Shown here piece after piece: positions 7,900 through 15,994 of a DNA stretch of 26,773 nucleotides. Position numbers and translations under genes: made by a program. The notes beneath the pieces were generated by a model. It searched no databases. It was not told where the DNA came from and was given only the letters and a program-made list of their open reading frames with translations. Positions within the stretch are counted from its first letter, which is position 1, and every line of letters begins with the position of its first letter. This DNA comes from CAZXNF01 sp050741255 (lineage in GTDB: Bacteria; Pseudomonadota; Gammaproteobacteria; Burkholderiales; SG8-41): contig JBOIEQ010000050.1 in assembly GCA_050741255.1 (NCBI GenBank), positions 1-26,773 of the forward strand. Direction: 5' to 3'.

Positions 7900-8571
7900 A
7901 TGGCCAGCCCGCTTGATACCACCGTTTCGTTCAATCGCCGGACCTGGGTCGCGGCCCTGCTGGGCGGGGCCGCGCTCGCGCTGACCGCCGCGCCGGCGCT
8001 GGCGCAGGCGCCCGCCGCCGACGCGCCGCCGGACACACTGGCCCGTTCGGTCACCGAAGACGTGATGAAGGCGCTGCGCACCGACAAGGACATCGCGGCG
8101 GGCAACCAGAAAAAACTCACTGACCTGGTCGAGACCAAGATCCTGCCGTATTTCGATTTCGCGCAGATGACGCAGCTCGCGATGGGACGCAACTGGCGCG
8201 AGGCCTCGGCCGACCAGCGCAAGGCCGTGACGGCCGAGTTCCGCACCCTCCTCGTGCGCACCTACTCCACCGCGCTGTCGACCTACAAGAACCAGACGGT
8301 CGACTACAAACCGGTGAAGCTCGCGCCGGGGGACACCCGCGTCACGGTGCGTTCGGCGATCAACCAGGACGGCGGCGGCCCCCCCATCAGCATGGACCTG
8401 CGGATGGAAAAACAGGCGGGCGGCTGGAAGGTGTACGACGTGGCGATCGAGAACGTGAGCCTGCTCGAGAACTGGCGCAGCCAGTTCAACACGCAGATCC
8501 AGAAAAACGGGGTCGACGGCCTGATCAAGGCGCTCGCCGACCTGAACAAGACGCGCGGCACGCAAAGCTGA
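7900..8571 (+). CDS. mlaC: MlaC, periplasmic phospholipid carrier
   Basis: Soluble shuttle that carries phospholipid between MlaA at the outer membrane and MlaFEDB. The 223-residue protein has a signal peptide ending near ALAQA (about 32-36) and the Ttg2D/MlaC pattern: ILPYFDFAQMTQLAMGRNWREAS, FRTLLVRTYSTAL and a C-terminal VYDVAIENVSLLENWRSQF. The signal contains paired arginines (FNRRTWVAALL), so export by Tat rather than Sec is possible. AGGAGA lies a suitable distance before the ATG. In many betaproteobacteria mlaA stands between mlaD and mlaC; here there is no room for it. Confidence 0.94.
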   Translation: MASPLDTTVSFNRRTWVAALLGGAALALTAAPALAQAPAADAPPDTLARSVTEDVMKALRTDKDIAAGNQKKLTDLVETKILPYFDFAQMTQLAMGRNWREASADQRKAVTAEFRTLLVRTYSTALSTYKNQTVDYKPVKLAPGDTRVTVRSAINQDGGGPPISMDLRMEKQAGGWKVYDVAIENVSLLENWRSQFNTQIQKNGVDGLIKALADLNKTRGTQS

Positions 8572-8579
8572 GCATCTCC

Positions 8580-8867
8580 GTGGTCGCCGCAATCGTGCGT
8601 GAAGGGGAAGTGCTTCGGGTGAGCGGCCCCGTCACGATGGAAACGGCCGGTGGCTTGGCCGCGCAGGGACGAACCCTGCTCGCCGGCGGTCCGTCGACGC
8701 GCTCGCTCGATTTCGCCGGCGCGACCGAGGTCGATTCCGCGGCCGTCAGCCTGATTGTTGAATTCATGCGCGCCGCCGGCGGCGCGCCGCTCGCCATCGC
8801 GCATCCGCCCGCCAGCCTCGCCAGCCTCGCCGCGCTGTACGGCGCCGCCGACCTGGTCGGCGGCTGA
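8580..8867 (+). CDS. mlaB: MlaB, STAS-domain subunit of the Mla complex
   Basis: Small cytoplasmic STAS protein that binds MlaF and is needed for assembly and activity of MlaFEDB. The 95-residue product has the STAS order of strands and helices, with SLDFAGATEVDSAAVSLIVEFMR around the conserved loop and a typical C-terminal ASLAALYGAADL. The GTG start at 8580, eight bases after the mlaC stop, gives normal length. Sequence conservation in MlaB is low, so the call rests on fold pattern plus position after mlaC. Confidence 0.88.
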   Translation: MVAAIVREGEVLRVSGPVTMETAGGLAAQGRTLLAGGPSTRSLDFAGATEVDSAAVSLIVEFMRAAGGAPLAIAHPPASLASLAALYGAADLVGG

Positions 8868-8888
8868 CACGGTCACCCTGCGCTTCCC

Positions 8889-9848
8889 GTGGCCACGAGC
8901 GTCGCGGTGACGCCCGCCCTCGCGCTGTCGGGGCTCGCCAAGCACTACGGCGCGCCGCCAGGGGTGCGCGCGCTGGACGGCGTGTCGTTCAGCGTCGCGC
9001 CCGGGGAATTCTTCGGCCTCCTCGGCCCCAACGGCGCGGGCAAGACCACCCTGATTTCCATCCTCGCCGGTCTCGTGCGGGCGACCGGCGGACACGCCGC
9101 GGTCATGGGTCACGACGTGGTCACGGACTACCGGGCGGCGCGGCGCGCGCTCGGCGTGGTGCCGCAGGAACTGGTGTTCGATCCCTTCTTTACCGTCCGC
9201 GAGTCGCTGCAGTTCCAGTCGGGTTATTTCGGCCTGACCCGCAATGACGCGTGGATCGACGAGGTCATGCATCACCTCGACCTGACCGGCAAGGCGAACG
9301 CCAACATGCGCAGCCTCTCCGGCGGCATGAAGCGCCGCGTGCTGATCGGCCAGGCCCTGGTGCACAAGCCGCCGGTGATCGTGCTGGACGAGCCCACCGC
9401 CGGGGTCGACGTCGAGTTGCGGCAGCAGCTGTGGCAGTTCATCCGGCGGCTGAATGCCGACGGCCACACCATCGTGCTGACCACGCATTACCTGGAAGAA
9501 GCCGAAGCGCTGTGCTGCCGGATCGCGATGCTGAAAGGCGGACGGCTGGTCGCCCTCGACACGACGGCGAATCTGCTGAAACACATCCCCGGCTGCGCGG
9601 TGCGCGTGAAACTTGCGGAAAACCGGCTGCCGCCCGCGCTGGCGCACCTGCCGTCGAGCCGCGACGGCGACAGTTTCCGCCTGCAGCTCGCCGAGTACGC
9701 GGAAGTCGAGGGCGTGCTGAAAGCGCTGCGCGCCGCGGGCGCGGCCGTGCAGGAACTGGAAGTGCTGCAGCCCGATCTCGAGGAAGTCTTCGTACGGATC
9801 ATGCGGCAGGGCGGCACGGCCGGCGATGACCGGCGGGCGGCGGCATGA
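8889..9848 (+). CDS. yadG: YadG-like ABC exporter ATPase
   Basis: ATPase subunit of an ABC-2 exporter. Walker A GPNGAGKT (46-53), signature LSGGM (143-147) and Walker B VIVLDEPT (163-170) are intact, as is the switch histidine in LTTHYLEEAEALC. The 319-residue length includes a C-terminal accessory region (about 230-310) usual for this group. It starts at GTG 8889, 21 bases after mlaB, and overlaps the permease start by four bases (ATGA). This pair is commonly found between mlaB and the BolA gene in betaproteobacteria; the substrate of YadGH is unknown, though an envelope role is a fair guess from context. Confidence 0.88.
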   Translation: MATSVAVTPALALSGLAKHYGAPPGVRALDGVSFSVAPGEFFGLLGPNGAGKTTLISILAGLVRATGGHAAVMGHDVVTDYRAARRALGVVPQELVFDPFFTVRESLQFQSGYFGLTRNDAWIDEVMHHLDLTGKANANMRSLSGGMKRRVLIGQALVHKPPVIVLDEPTAGVDVELRQQLWQFIRRLNADGHTIVLTTHYLEEAEALCCRIAMLKGGRLVALDTTANLLKHIPGCAVRVKLAENRLPPALAHLPSSRDGDSFRLQLAEYAEVEGVLKALRAAGAAVQELEVLQPDLEEVFVRIMRQGGTAGDDRRAAA

Positions 9849-10630
9849 ACGCGCAGGTGATCGATATTCACCCGCTGGCCGGCTTCTGGACGCTGTTCCG
9901 CAAGGAGTGGCTGCGCTTCTGGAAGGTGAGCGTGCAGACGGTGCTGGCGCCGATGCTGACCGCGCTGCTCTATCTGCTGGTGTTCTCGCACGCCCTGCGC
10001 GGCGTGGTCGAGCCGTACCCCGGCGTGCCCTATACGGCGTTTCTGGTGCCGGGCCTCGCGATGATGGCGGTGCTGCAGAACGCGTTCGCCAACTCCTCCT
10101 CGTCGCTCATGCAGTCCAAGATGCAGGGCAGCATCGTGTTCGTGCTGCTGCCGCCGTTATCGCACCGCGAGTTCTTCGCCGCCTACCTGCTGGCCGCGAT
10201 CGCCCGCGGGCTGGTCGTCGGCGCGGGGGTGTTCCTGTTCACGGTGTGGTTCGTCGACGTGCGCGTGGAGCATCCGCTGTGGGTGCTCGTCTTCGCACTC
10301 GGCGGCAGTGCGGTGATGGGTGTGCTCGGCATCGTCGCCGGGCTGTGCTCGAGCAAGGTCGACGAACTGGCGGTGTTCCAGAACTTCATCATCCTGCCGC
10401 TGACCTTCCTGTCCGGCGTGTTCTATTCGGTGCACAGCCTGCCGCCCGCGTGGCAGGTGGCCACGCACTTCAATCCGATCTTCTACATGATCGACGGCTT
10501 CCGCTACGGCTTCTTCGGCGTGCACGACGTGTCGCCCTGGGTGTCCCTTGCCGTGGTCGGCGGTTTCTTCACCGTGCTGTCGGCGCTCACGCTGTGGCTG
10601 CTCGCCATCGGCTATAAACTGCGGCACTAG
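9845..10630 (+). CDS. yadH: YadH-like ABC-2 type permease
   Basis: Membrane partner of the ATPase just upstream. The 261-residue protein has about six hydrophobic helices after an amphipathic N-terminal FRKEWLRFWKV stretch. It carries the ABC-2 hallmark near the end of the domain, LPLTFLSGVFYSVHSLPPAWQ and FNPIFYMIDGFRYGFFG. The four-base overlap with the ATPase gene indicates coupled translation and a single transporter. Nothing in the sequence reveals the cargo. Confidence 0.92.
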   Translation: MNAQVIDIHPLAGFWTLFRKEWLRFWKVSVQTVLAPMLTALLYLLVFSHALRGVVEPYPGVPYTAFLVPGLAMMAVLQNAFANSSSSLMQSKMQGSIVFVLLPPLSHREFFAAYLLAAIARGLVVGAGVFLFTVWFVDVRVEHPLWVLVFALGGSAVMGVLGIVAGLCSSKVDELAVFQNFIILPLTFLSGVFYSVHSLPPAWQVATHFNPIFYMIDGFRYGFFGVHDVSPWVSLAVVGGFFTVLSALTLWLLAIGYKLRH

Positions 10631-10639
10631 GAGTTCTCC

Positions 10640-10888
10640 ATGGTCAATCCCGACAGCATCAAGGCATCGATCGCGCAGGGCCTCGTCTGCGAGCATGTGG
10701 AAGTCAGCGGCGACGGCCATCATTTCGAGGCGGTCATCGTCAGCGAAGCCTTCGCCGGCAAGAGCCGCGTGCAGCAGCACCAGCTCGTGTACGGCGCGCT
10801 CGGCGGCCGCATGCGCGAGGAAATCCACGCCCTCTCCATGCAGACGCTGACGCCCGCGCAGTGGGCGGAGAAGCGCGCCAAGGGCTGA
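10640..10888 (+). CDS. ibaG: IbaG, BolA-family protein
   Basis: Small BolA-family protein of the IbaG (YrbA) branch, which works with monothiol glutaredoxins around iron-sulfur clusters and responds to acid stress in E. coli. The 82-residue product has the family core: VEVSGDGHHFEAVIVSEAFAGKSRVQQHQLVYGALGGRM, with the histidine in the HQLVY segment typical of BolA proteins. It sits directly before murA, as in E. coli where ibaG joins the mla genes to murA. It lies 9 bases after yadH and 21 before murA, so it is in the same transcript by spacing. Confidence 0.93.
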   Translation: MVNPDSIKASIAQGLVCEHVEVSGDGHHFEAVIVSEAFAGKSRVQQHQLVYGALGGRMREEIHALSMQTLTPAQWAEKRAKG

Positions 10889-10909
10889 CAGCGGGTCAGG
10901 GACTTCTCG

Positions 10910-12160
10910 ATGGACAAACTGGTCATTCGCGGCGGCGTGCCGCTCGCCGGCGAGGTCGCCGTCTCCGGCGCCAAGAACGCGGCGCTGCCGATCCTGTGCG
11001 CGACACTGCTCGCCGCAGACGAACTCGTCATCGACAACGTGCCGGCCCTGCATGACGTGGCGACGATGCTCAAGCTGCTGGGCCAGATGGGCGTTGCCGT
11101 CGCGCGGGATGGCACGACCGTGCGCCTGTCCGCCGCGGACATCGCCAACCGGACCGCGCCCTATGATCTGGTCAAGACCATGCGTGCCTCCATCCTCACG
11201 TTGGGACCGCTCGTCGCCCGGTTCGGCGAGGCCCGCGTGTCACTGCCCGGCGGCTGCGCGATCGGCCTGCGGCCGGTGGACCAGCACGTCAAGGGGCTGG
11301 AGGCGATGGGCGCGACCATCACCGTCGAGCACGGCGACCTGATCGCCCGCGCGGAACGCCTGCGCGGCGCGCGCATCGTGATGGACATTGTCACCGTCAC
11401 CGGCACCGAGAACCTGATGATGGCGGCCGCGCTCGCGGACGGCACCACGGTGCTGGAGAATGCCGCGCGCGAACCCGAGATTCCCGATCTCGCGGCGTGT
11501 CTGAACGCGATGGGCGCGAAAGTCAGCGGGGCGGGCACCGACAAGATCACGATCGAGGGCGTGACCACCCTGAAGGGCGCGCGCCATCGCGTGATGCCCG
11601 ACCGGATCGAGACGGGCACCTTTCTGGTGGCGGCTGCCGCGACCGGTGGTGACGTCAAACTCACCGGCGCACGGCCCGATACGCTGGATGCGGTGCTGGA
11701 AAAGCTGCGCGAGGCGGGAGCCACGGTTGCGACCGGTGCCGACTGGATTTCCCTGCAGCAGAAAACCCGCCCGCAAGCCGTCACCGTGCGCACCGCGCCG
11801 CACCCGGCGTTTCCGACCGACATGCAGGCGCAGTTCATGGCGCTCGACGCCGTGGCGGAGGGCACCGGCATCGTGACCGAGACGATCTTCGAAAACCGCT
11901 TCATGCACGTGCAGGAACTGAAACGGCTGGGCGCCGACATCACGGTGGAGGGCAATACCGCCGTGGTGAAAGGCGTGCCGCGACTCGAAGGCGCCACCGT
12001 GATGGCGACCGACCTGCGCGCCTCGGCGTCGCTGGTGATCGCCGGGCTGGCCGCGCACGGCGAGACGGTGGTCGAGCGGGTTTATCATCTCGACCGCGGC
12101 TACGAACACATCGAACAAAAACTGTCGAAACTCGGCGCGCGCATTCAGCGCGTCCGCTGA
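10910..12160 (+). CDS. murA: MurA, UDP-N-acetylglucosamine 1-carboxyvinyltransferase
   Basis: First committed enzyme of peptidoglycan precursor synthesis: adds enolpyruvate from phosphoenolpyruvate to UDP-GlcNAc in the cytoplasm. The 416-residue length is normal. Key residues are visible: K22-N23 in SGAKNAALP and catalytic C116 in LPGGCAIGLRP, the cysteine that fosfomycin alkylates. The closing GYEHIEQKLSKLGA is typical. The gene ends the envelope block. In related genomes hisG usually comes next; here two unrelated genes intervene. Confidence 0.97.
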   Translation: MDKLVIRGGVPLAGEVAVSGAKNAALPILCATLLAADELVIDNVPALHDVATMLKLLGQMGVAVARDGTTVRLSAADIANRTAPYDLVKTMRASILTLGPLVARFGEARVSLPGGCAIGLRPVDQHVKGLEAMGATITVEHGDLIARAERLRGARIVMDIVTVTGTENLMMAAALADGTTVLENAAREPEIPDLAACLNAMGAKVSGAGTDKITIEGVTTLKGARHRVMPDRIETGTFLVAAAATGGDVKLTGARPDTLDAVLEKLREAGATVATGADWISLQQKTRPQAVTVRTAPHPAFPTDMQAQFMALDAVAEGTGIVTETIFENRFMHVQELKRLGADITVEGNTAVVKGVPRLEGATVMATDLRASASLVIAGLAAHGETVVERVYHLDRGYEHIEQKLSKLGARIQRVR

Positions 12161-12199
12161 GTACGTCCACCGCCATGTTCTCTACGCGGCGCGGCGGAT

Positions 12200-12205
12200 A
12201 GGAGG
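12200..12205 (+). promoter_or_regulatory. Strong ribosome-binding site deciding the aldolase start
   Basis: AGGAGG stands five bases before ATG 12211. An in-frame GTG at 12205 overlaps the site itself, so it cannot be the start. The next gene has the same AGGAGG with the same five-base spacing (12979-12984), and tatA likewise (20955-20960). Confidence 0.7.
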
Positions 12206-12210
12206 TGAGC

Positions 12211-12972
12211 ATGGGCAAGATATCGAGCGTGCGCGAGCAGGTGAGCGAGGCGGAATGGGCGCTGCGCTGCACCCTGGCGGCCGCGCACCGGCTGGTCGCG
12301 CATTTCGTGTTCGTCGATCTGACCTACAACCACCTCTCGGTGCGGCTGCCCGACAACCCGTCGCATTTCCTCGTCAAGCCGGCGACCGTGTTCATGGAGC
12401 AGGTCACGGCCTCCAATCTCGTCAAATACGACCTCGACGGCAACCAGGTCATGGCCTCGGAGCACCGGGCCGCGCCGTCGGCGTTCAACATCCATGGCGC
12501 GATCCTGCGCGCGCGGCCGGACCTCAACGCGGTGCTGCACACGCATTCCCCCGCCAACCTGGCGGTGTCCGCGCAGAAGCACGGCCTGCTCATGCTGACG
12601 CAGCAGGCGATGCGTTTCCACGAACAGATCGCCTACTACCCCTACGACGGCGACGACGCGAGCAAGGAAGGCTCCGCGCGGCTGGCGAAGGGGATGGGCG
12701 ACAAGTGGCTGATGATCCTGCACAACCACGGCGCGGTCGTCACCGGCAAGACCGTGCCCGAGGTGTACATCCAGAACCACTTCCTGGAACTCGCCTGCCG
12801 CGCGCAGATCGGGGCCTTGGCCGGCGGGACGGAGTTGATCACGCCGTCGCGCGCGCTGTGCGAGGCCCGCGCGAAGGAGTTCGGCCGTTACGGGCAATAC
12901 GACGCCAACAGCCGCGACTGGATCGCGGGGCTGGCGCTGGTCGAAAAGCTGTACCCCGAATACCAACAATAA
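12211..12972 (+). CDS. Adducin-like class II aldolase family protein, catalytic glutamate absent
   Basis: Member of the class II aldolase/adducin family (253 residues). The predicted metal-binding histidines are H110 and H112 in HTHSPANLAVS and H173 in NHG. Their spacing equals that of E. coli FucA (H92, H94, H155). FucA's catalytic Glu73 falls 19 residues before the first histidine; the matching position here is A91 in APSAFNIHG. Ordinary aldol cleavage with that acid/base is therefore doubtful, as in the adducin branch. No signal peptide is seen. It is followed after 17 bases by a Bug receptor, with the same strong ribosome site, so the two are probably co-expressed. Substrate unknown; an isomerase, decarboxylase or non-catalytic role is possible. 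Confidence 0.85.
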   Translation: MGKISSVREQVSEAEWALRCTLAAAHRLVAHFVFVDLTYNHLSVRLPDNPSHFLVKPATVFMEQVTASNLVKYDLDGNQVMASEHRAAPSAFNIHGAILRARPDLNAVLHTHSPANLAVSAQKHGLLMLTQQAMRFHEQIAYYPYDGDDASKEGSARLAKGMGDKWLMILHNHGAVVTGKTVPEVYIQNHFLELACRAQIGALAGGTELITPSRALCEARAKEFGRYGQYDANSRDWIAGLALVEKLYPEYQQ

Positions 12973-12989
12973 TCCGCGAGGAGGAAGTC

Positions 12990-13955
12990 ATGCCGAAGTA
13001 CCCGGTCCGGTCCGCTGCTGCGGTCCTGTCGTTGTTTGCCGTCGCCGCACCGGCGATCGCCCAGAATTACCCCGCCAAGCCCATCCGCTACATCATCGCT
13101 TTCCCGCCCGGCGGCTCCAACGATATCCTCGCGCGCATCATCGGCGCGCGCATGACCGAACTGATGGGACAGACGGTCATCATCGACAACCGGCCCGGCG
13201 GTGGCGCCAACATCGGCGCGGAGGCGATCGCGCGCGCGGCGCCCGACGGCTACACCATCGGCAACATCAGCGCGACGCACACGATCAATGCGACGCTGTA
13301 CCCCAAGCTGTCGTACGACGTGCTGAAGGATTACACGCCCATCATCAAGGTGGCCGAGATCCCGCTGCTGCTGGCGGCGCATCCCGTGGTGCCGGCGAAG
13401 GGGCCGAAGGAGCTGATCGCGCTGACCAAAACGCGCAAGCTCGCGTACGGCTCGTCCGGGGTCGGCACGCCGGGGCATCTGGCCGCCGAAATGCTGCGCG
13501 GCTACGGGGCGAAGGACCTCGCCCACGTGCCGTACAAGGGCGGCGGACCGGCGGGCGTGGACCTGATGGCCGGCAACATCGAGCTGCTGTTCAACAACAT
13601 GCCGGAACTGGTGCCCTTCGTGAAGGCCGGCAAGATGAAGGCGATCGCGGTGACGAGCGCCAAGCGCGATCCCGTGCTGCCCGATACCGTCACCATGATC
13701 GAGGCCGGTTTCCCGGGGTTCGATCTCGGCAACTGGGTCGCAATCGTCGGACCCGCGAATATTCCCAGGGACATCGTCGCCAGGCTGAACGGGGAGATCA
13801 ACAAGATCCTGCGCGAGCCCGCCACCCGGGACAAGATCGCGGCGCAGGGCTTCAACATCACGACCAGCACACCCGACGAACTCGCGGCGTTCATCCGCAG
13901 CGAATACGACAAGTGGGGCAAACTCGTGAAAGTGTCGGGCGCGAAAGTGGAATAG
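12990..13955 (+). CDS. Bug-family (TctC) periplasmic solute receptor
   Basis: Extracytoplasmic receptor of the tripartite tricarboxylate transporter/Bug family, which binds small organic acids and related solutes. The 321-residue product has a signal peptide ending near PAIAQ (about 21-25). Family stretches include YPAKPIRYIIAFPPGGSND, VIIDNRPGGGANIGAE, AYGSSGVGTPGHL, HVPYKGGGPAGVDL and a C-terminal ELAAFIRSEYDKW. Start ATG 12990 follows AGGAGG by five bases. No membrane subunits (TctA/TctB) are nearby, which is usual for Bug receptors. Pairing with the aldolase-like gene suggests a shared organic acid, but the ligand cannot be read from sequence. Confidence 0.92.
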   Translation: MPKYPVRSAAAVLSLFAVAAPAIAQNYPAKPIRYIIAFPPGGSNDILARIIGARMTELMGQTVIIDNRPGGGANIGAEAIARAAPDGYTIGNISATHTINATLYPKLSYDVLKDYTPIIKVAEIPLLLAAHPVVPAKGPKELIALTKTRKLAYGSSGVGTPGHLAAEMLRGYGAKDLAHVPYKGGGPAGVDLMAGNIELLFNNMPELVPFVKAGKMKAIAVTSAKRDPVLPDTVTMIEAGFPGFDLGNWVAIVGPANIPRDIVARLNGEINKILREPATRDKIAAQGFNITTSTPDELAAFIRSEYDKWGKLVKVSGAKVE

Positions 13956-13999
13956 CCGGCGCTCGTATTCTTCGGCGCGGGGGATCCGCGGAAGCACGG

Positions 14000-14005
14000 T
14001 AAAAT
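14000..14005 (+). promoter_or_regulatory. Candidate -10 box for the his operon
   Basis: TAAAAT, five of six matches to the sigma-70 -10, lies 44 bases before the hisG start in the 93-base gap after the Bug gene. No clear -35 is present 17 bases upstream. It would give the his genes a promoter separate from murA. Confidence 0.3.
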
Positions 14006-14048
14006 CCCGTTTTCCCGGGGTTTCCGTGGTGTTTTCTCGCAGGTTCCC

Positions 14049-14699
14049 ATGACGCCGATCAGCATTGCCCTGTCCAAGGGCCGCATATTCGAGGAAACGG
14101 TGCCGCTGCTGGCGGCCGCCGGCATTCGCGCGTCCGAGGATCCCGAACACTCCCGCAAGCTCATCATCCCCACCAACCGCGCCCACGTGCGGCTGATCAT
14201 CGTGCGGGCGTCCGATGTGCCGACCTACGTGCAGTACGGCGCGGCCGACCTCGGCATCGCCGGCGGCGACGTGATGATCGAACACGGCGGCGCGGGTCTC
14301 TACCAGCCGCTGGACCTCGGCATCGCGCGCTGCCGCATGATGGTCGCGGTGCGCAAGGGCTTCGATTACCGCGCGGCGGTACAGCAGGGCGCGCGGCTGC
14401 GGGTGGCCACCAAATACGTAAAGATCGCACGCGAGCACTTCGCGGCCAAGGGCGTGCACGTCGATCTCATCAAGCTTTACGGTTCGATGGAACTCGCGCC
14501 ATTGACGGGCTTGGCCGATGCGATCGTGGACCTGGTATCCACCGGCGGCACGCTGCGCGCGAACAATCTGCAGGCGGTCGAGGAGATCCTGCCGGTGAGC
14601 GCGCGGCTGGTGGTCAACCAGGCGGCCTATAAGTTGAAGCGCGCCGCGATCCAGCCGCTGCTCACCGCGTTCGAACGCGCGCTCGCGCGGGCGGCGTGA
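14049..14699 (+). CDS. hisG: HisG, ATP phosphoribosyltransferase catalytic subunit (short form)
   Basis: First enzyme of histidine synthesis, joining ATP and PRPP. At 216 residues this is the short form, lacking the C-terminal regulatory domain of the roughly 300-residue type; short HisG works in a complex with HisZ, which also confers histidine feedback. HisZ is not in this window and in betaproteobacteria is usually encoded elsewhere. Typical stretches are ALSKGRIFEETVPLLAAAGI, YGAADLGIAGGDVM and the PRPP-binding DAIVDLVSTGGTLRANNL. The stop overlaps the hisD start by one base. Confidence 0.96.
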   Translation: MTPISIALSKGRIFEETVPLLAAAGIRASEDPEHSRKLIIPTNRAHVRLIIVRASDVPTYVQYGAADLGIAGGDVMIEHGGAGLYQPLDLGIARCRMMVAVRKGFDYRAAVQQGARLRVATKYVKIAREHFAAKGVHVDLIKLYGSMELAPLTGLADAIVDLVSTGGTLRANNLQAVEEILPVSARLVVNQAAYKLKRAAIQPLLTAFERALARAA

Positions 14700-15994
14700 T
14701 GAAACTGCGGCGCCTGTCCACCCGCGACGCGGGTTTCGACGCTGCGCTCGGGACCTTGCTCGCCTTCGAGTCCGCGCAGGACCCGGGGGTCGATGCCACG
14801 GTCGCGGACATTCTCGCGGACGTCAGGGTGCGCGGCGACGCGGCGGTTCTGGAGTACACGCGGCGCTTCGACCGGGTCGAGGCGAAGAGCCTGCGCGACC
14901 TCGAACTCACGCGCGAGGCGCTCACCCGCGCGCTCGACGGGCTGGGCAAGGACGCACGCGCCGCATTGCGGACGGCGGCAGACCGCGTCCGCGCGTACCA
15001 CGAGCGCCAGAAAAGCGGCTCCTGGGATTACACCGAGGCCGATGGCACGCGCCTCGGCCAGCAGGTCACGCCGCTCGACCGCGTCGGCATTTACGTGCCC
15101 GGCGGTAAGGCGGCCTATCCGTCCTCGGTGCTGATGAACGCGTTGCCCGCGCGCGTGGCCGGCGTTGGTGAAGTGATCATGGTGGTGCCGACGCCCGGGG
15201 GCGAGCAGAATCAGCTCGTCATGGCCGCGGCCGCAATGGCCGGCGTGGACCGCGTGTTCACGATCGGCGGCGCGCAGGCGGTGGGCGCGCTCGCCTACGG
15301 CACCGAAACCGTCCCCGCGGTCGACAAGATCGTGGGGCCGGGCAATGCCTACGTTGCCGCCGCCAAGCGCCGCGTGTTCGGCGTGGTCGGCATCGACATG
15401 GTGGCGGGTCCGTCCGAGATCCTCGTTCTGTGCGACGGCGGCACCGATCCCGACTGGATCGCGATGGACCTGTTTTCGCAGGCGGAGCACGACGAGATCG
15501 CGCAGGCGATCCTGCTCTGCCCGGATGCGGCGTTCATCGCGAAGGTGGAGCGCAGCATCGCGAAACTGCTGCCGACGATGCCGCGCCGCGCCGTGATCGA
15601 AGCGTCGCTCGCCGCGCGCGGCGCGCTGATCGAAACGCGCGATCTCGACGAGGCCTGCGCGCTGGCCAATCGCATTGCCCCGGAGCACCTCGAACTGTCG
15701 GTGGCAAATGCCCGCGACTGGCTGCCGAAGCTGAAGCACGCCGGCGCGATCTTCCTCGGCCGTTACACGTCCGAAGCGCTGGGCGATTACTGCGCGGGTC
15801 CCAATCACGTGCTGCCCACCTCGCGCACCGCGCGTTTCTCCTCGCCGCTGGGCGTCTACGATTTTCAGAAGCGCTCGAGCGTGATCGAGGTCTCGCCGGC
15901 CGGCGCGCGCACGCTGGGCGCGGTGGCCGCCGAACTCGCGCGCGGCGAGGGCCTGGCGGCGCACGCGCAGGCGGCTGAACTCAGGATGAAATAG
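14699..15994 (+). CDS. hisD: HisD, histidinol dehydrogenase
   Basis: Zinc enzyme for the last two steps of histidine synthesis, oxidising histidinol to histidine with two NAD+. The 431-residue length is normal. Visible hallmarks are VGIYVPGGKAAYPSSVLMNA, PGNAYVAAAKRRVFGVVGID, AGPSEILVL, the AEHDE zinc region, the catalytic Glu-His pair within APEHLEL, and GPNHVLPTSRTARF. ATG 14699 overlaps the hisG stop (TGATG), implying coupling; a GTG one codon earlier is less likely. A 59-base gap holding a long inverted repeat separates it from hisC. Confidence 0.96.
   Translation: MKLRRLSTRDAGFDAALGTLLAFESAQDPGVDATVADILADVRVRGDAAVLEYTRRFDRVEAKSLRDLELTREALTRALDGLGKDARAALRTAADRVRAYHERQKSGSWDYTEADGTRLGQQVTPLDRVGIYVPGGKAAYPSSVLMNALPARVAGVGEVIMVVPTPGGEQNQLVMAAAAMAGVDRVFTIGGAQAVGALAYGTETVPAVDKIVGPGNAYVAAAKRRVFGVVGIDMVAGPSEILVLCDGGTDPDWIAMDLFSQAEHDEIAQAILLCPDAAFIAKVERSIAKLLPTMPRRAVIEASLAARGALIETRDLDEACALANRIAPEHLELSVANARDWLPKLKHAGAIFLGRYTSEALGDYCAGPNHVLPTSRTARFSSPLGVYDFQKRSSVIEVSPAGARTLGAVAAELARGEGLAAHAQAAELRMK

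Noticed and set aside
12255..12989. Upstream part of the open frame that contains the Bug receptor
   Set aside because: This stretch overlaps the aldolase gene out of frame; the receptor's signal peptide and strong ribosome site place its start at 12990.
13956..14048. Attenuator or his-rich leader peptide before hisG
   Set aside because: No short frame with a run of histidine codons and no strong stem followed by T bases is present in the gap.
12888..14459. Minus-strand open frame of 523 residues across the Bug gene and hisG
   Set aside because: It spans the ends of three convincing plus-strand genes and their gaps and shows no motif.
14627..15964. Minus-strand open frame of 445 residues opposite hisD
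   Set aside because: Antisense shadow of hisD, with no start context or domain.
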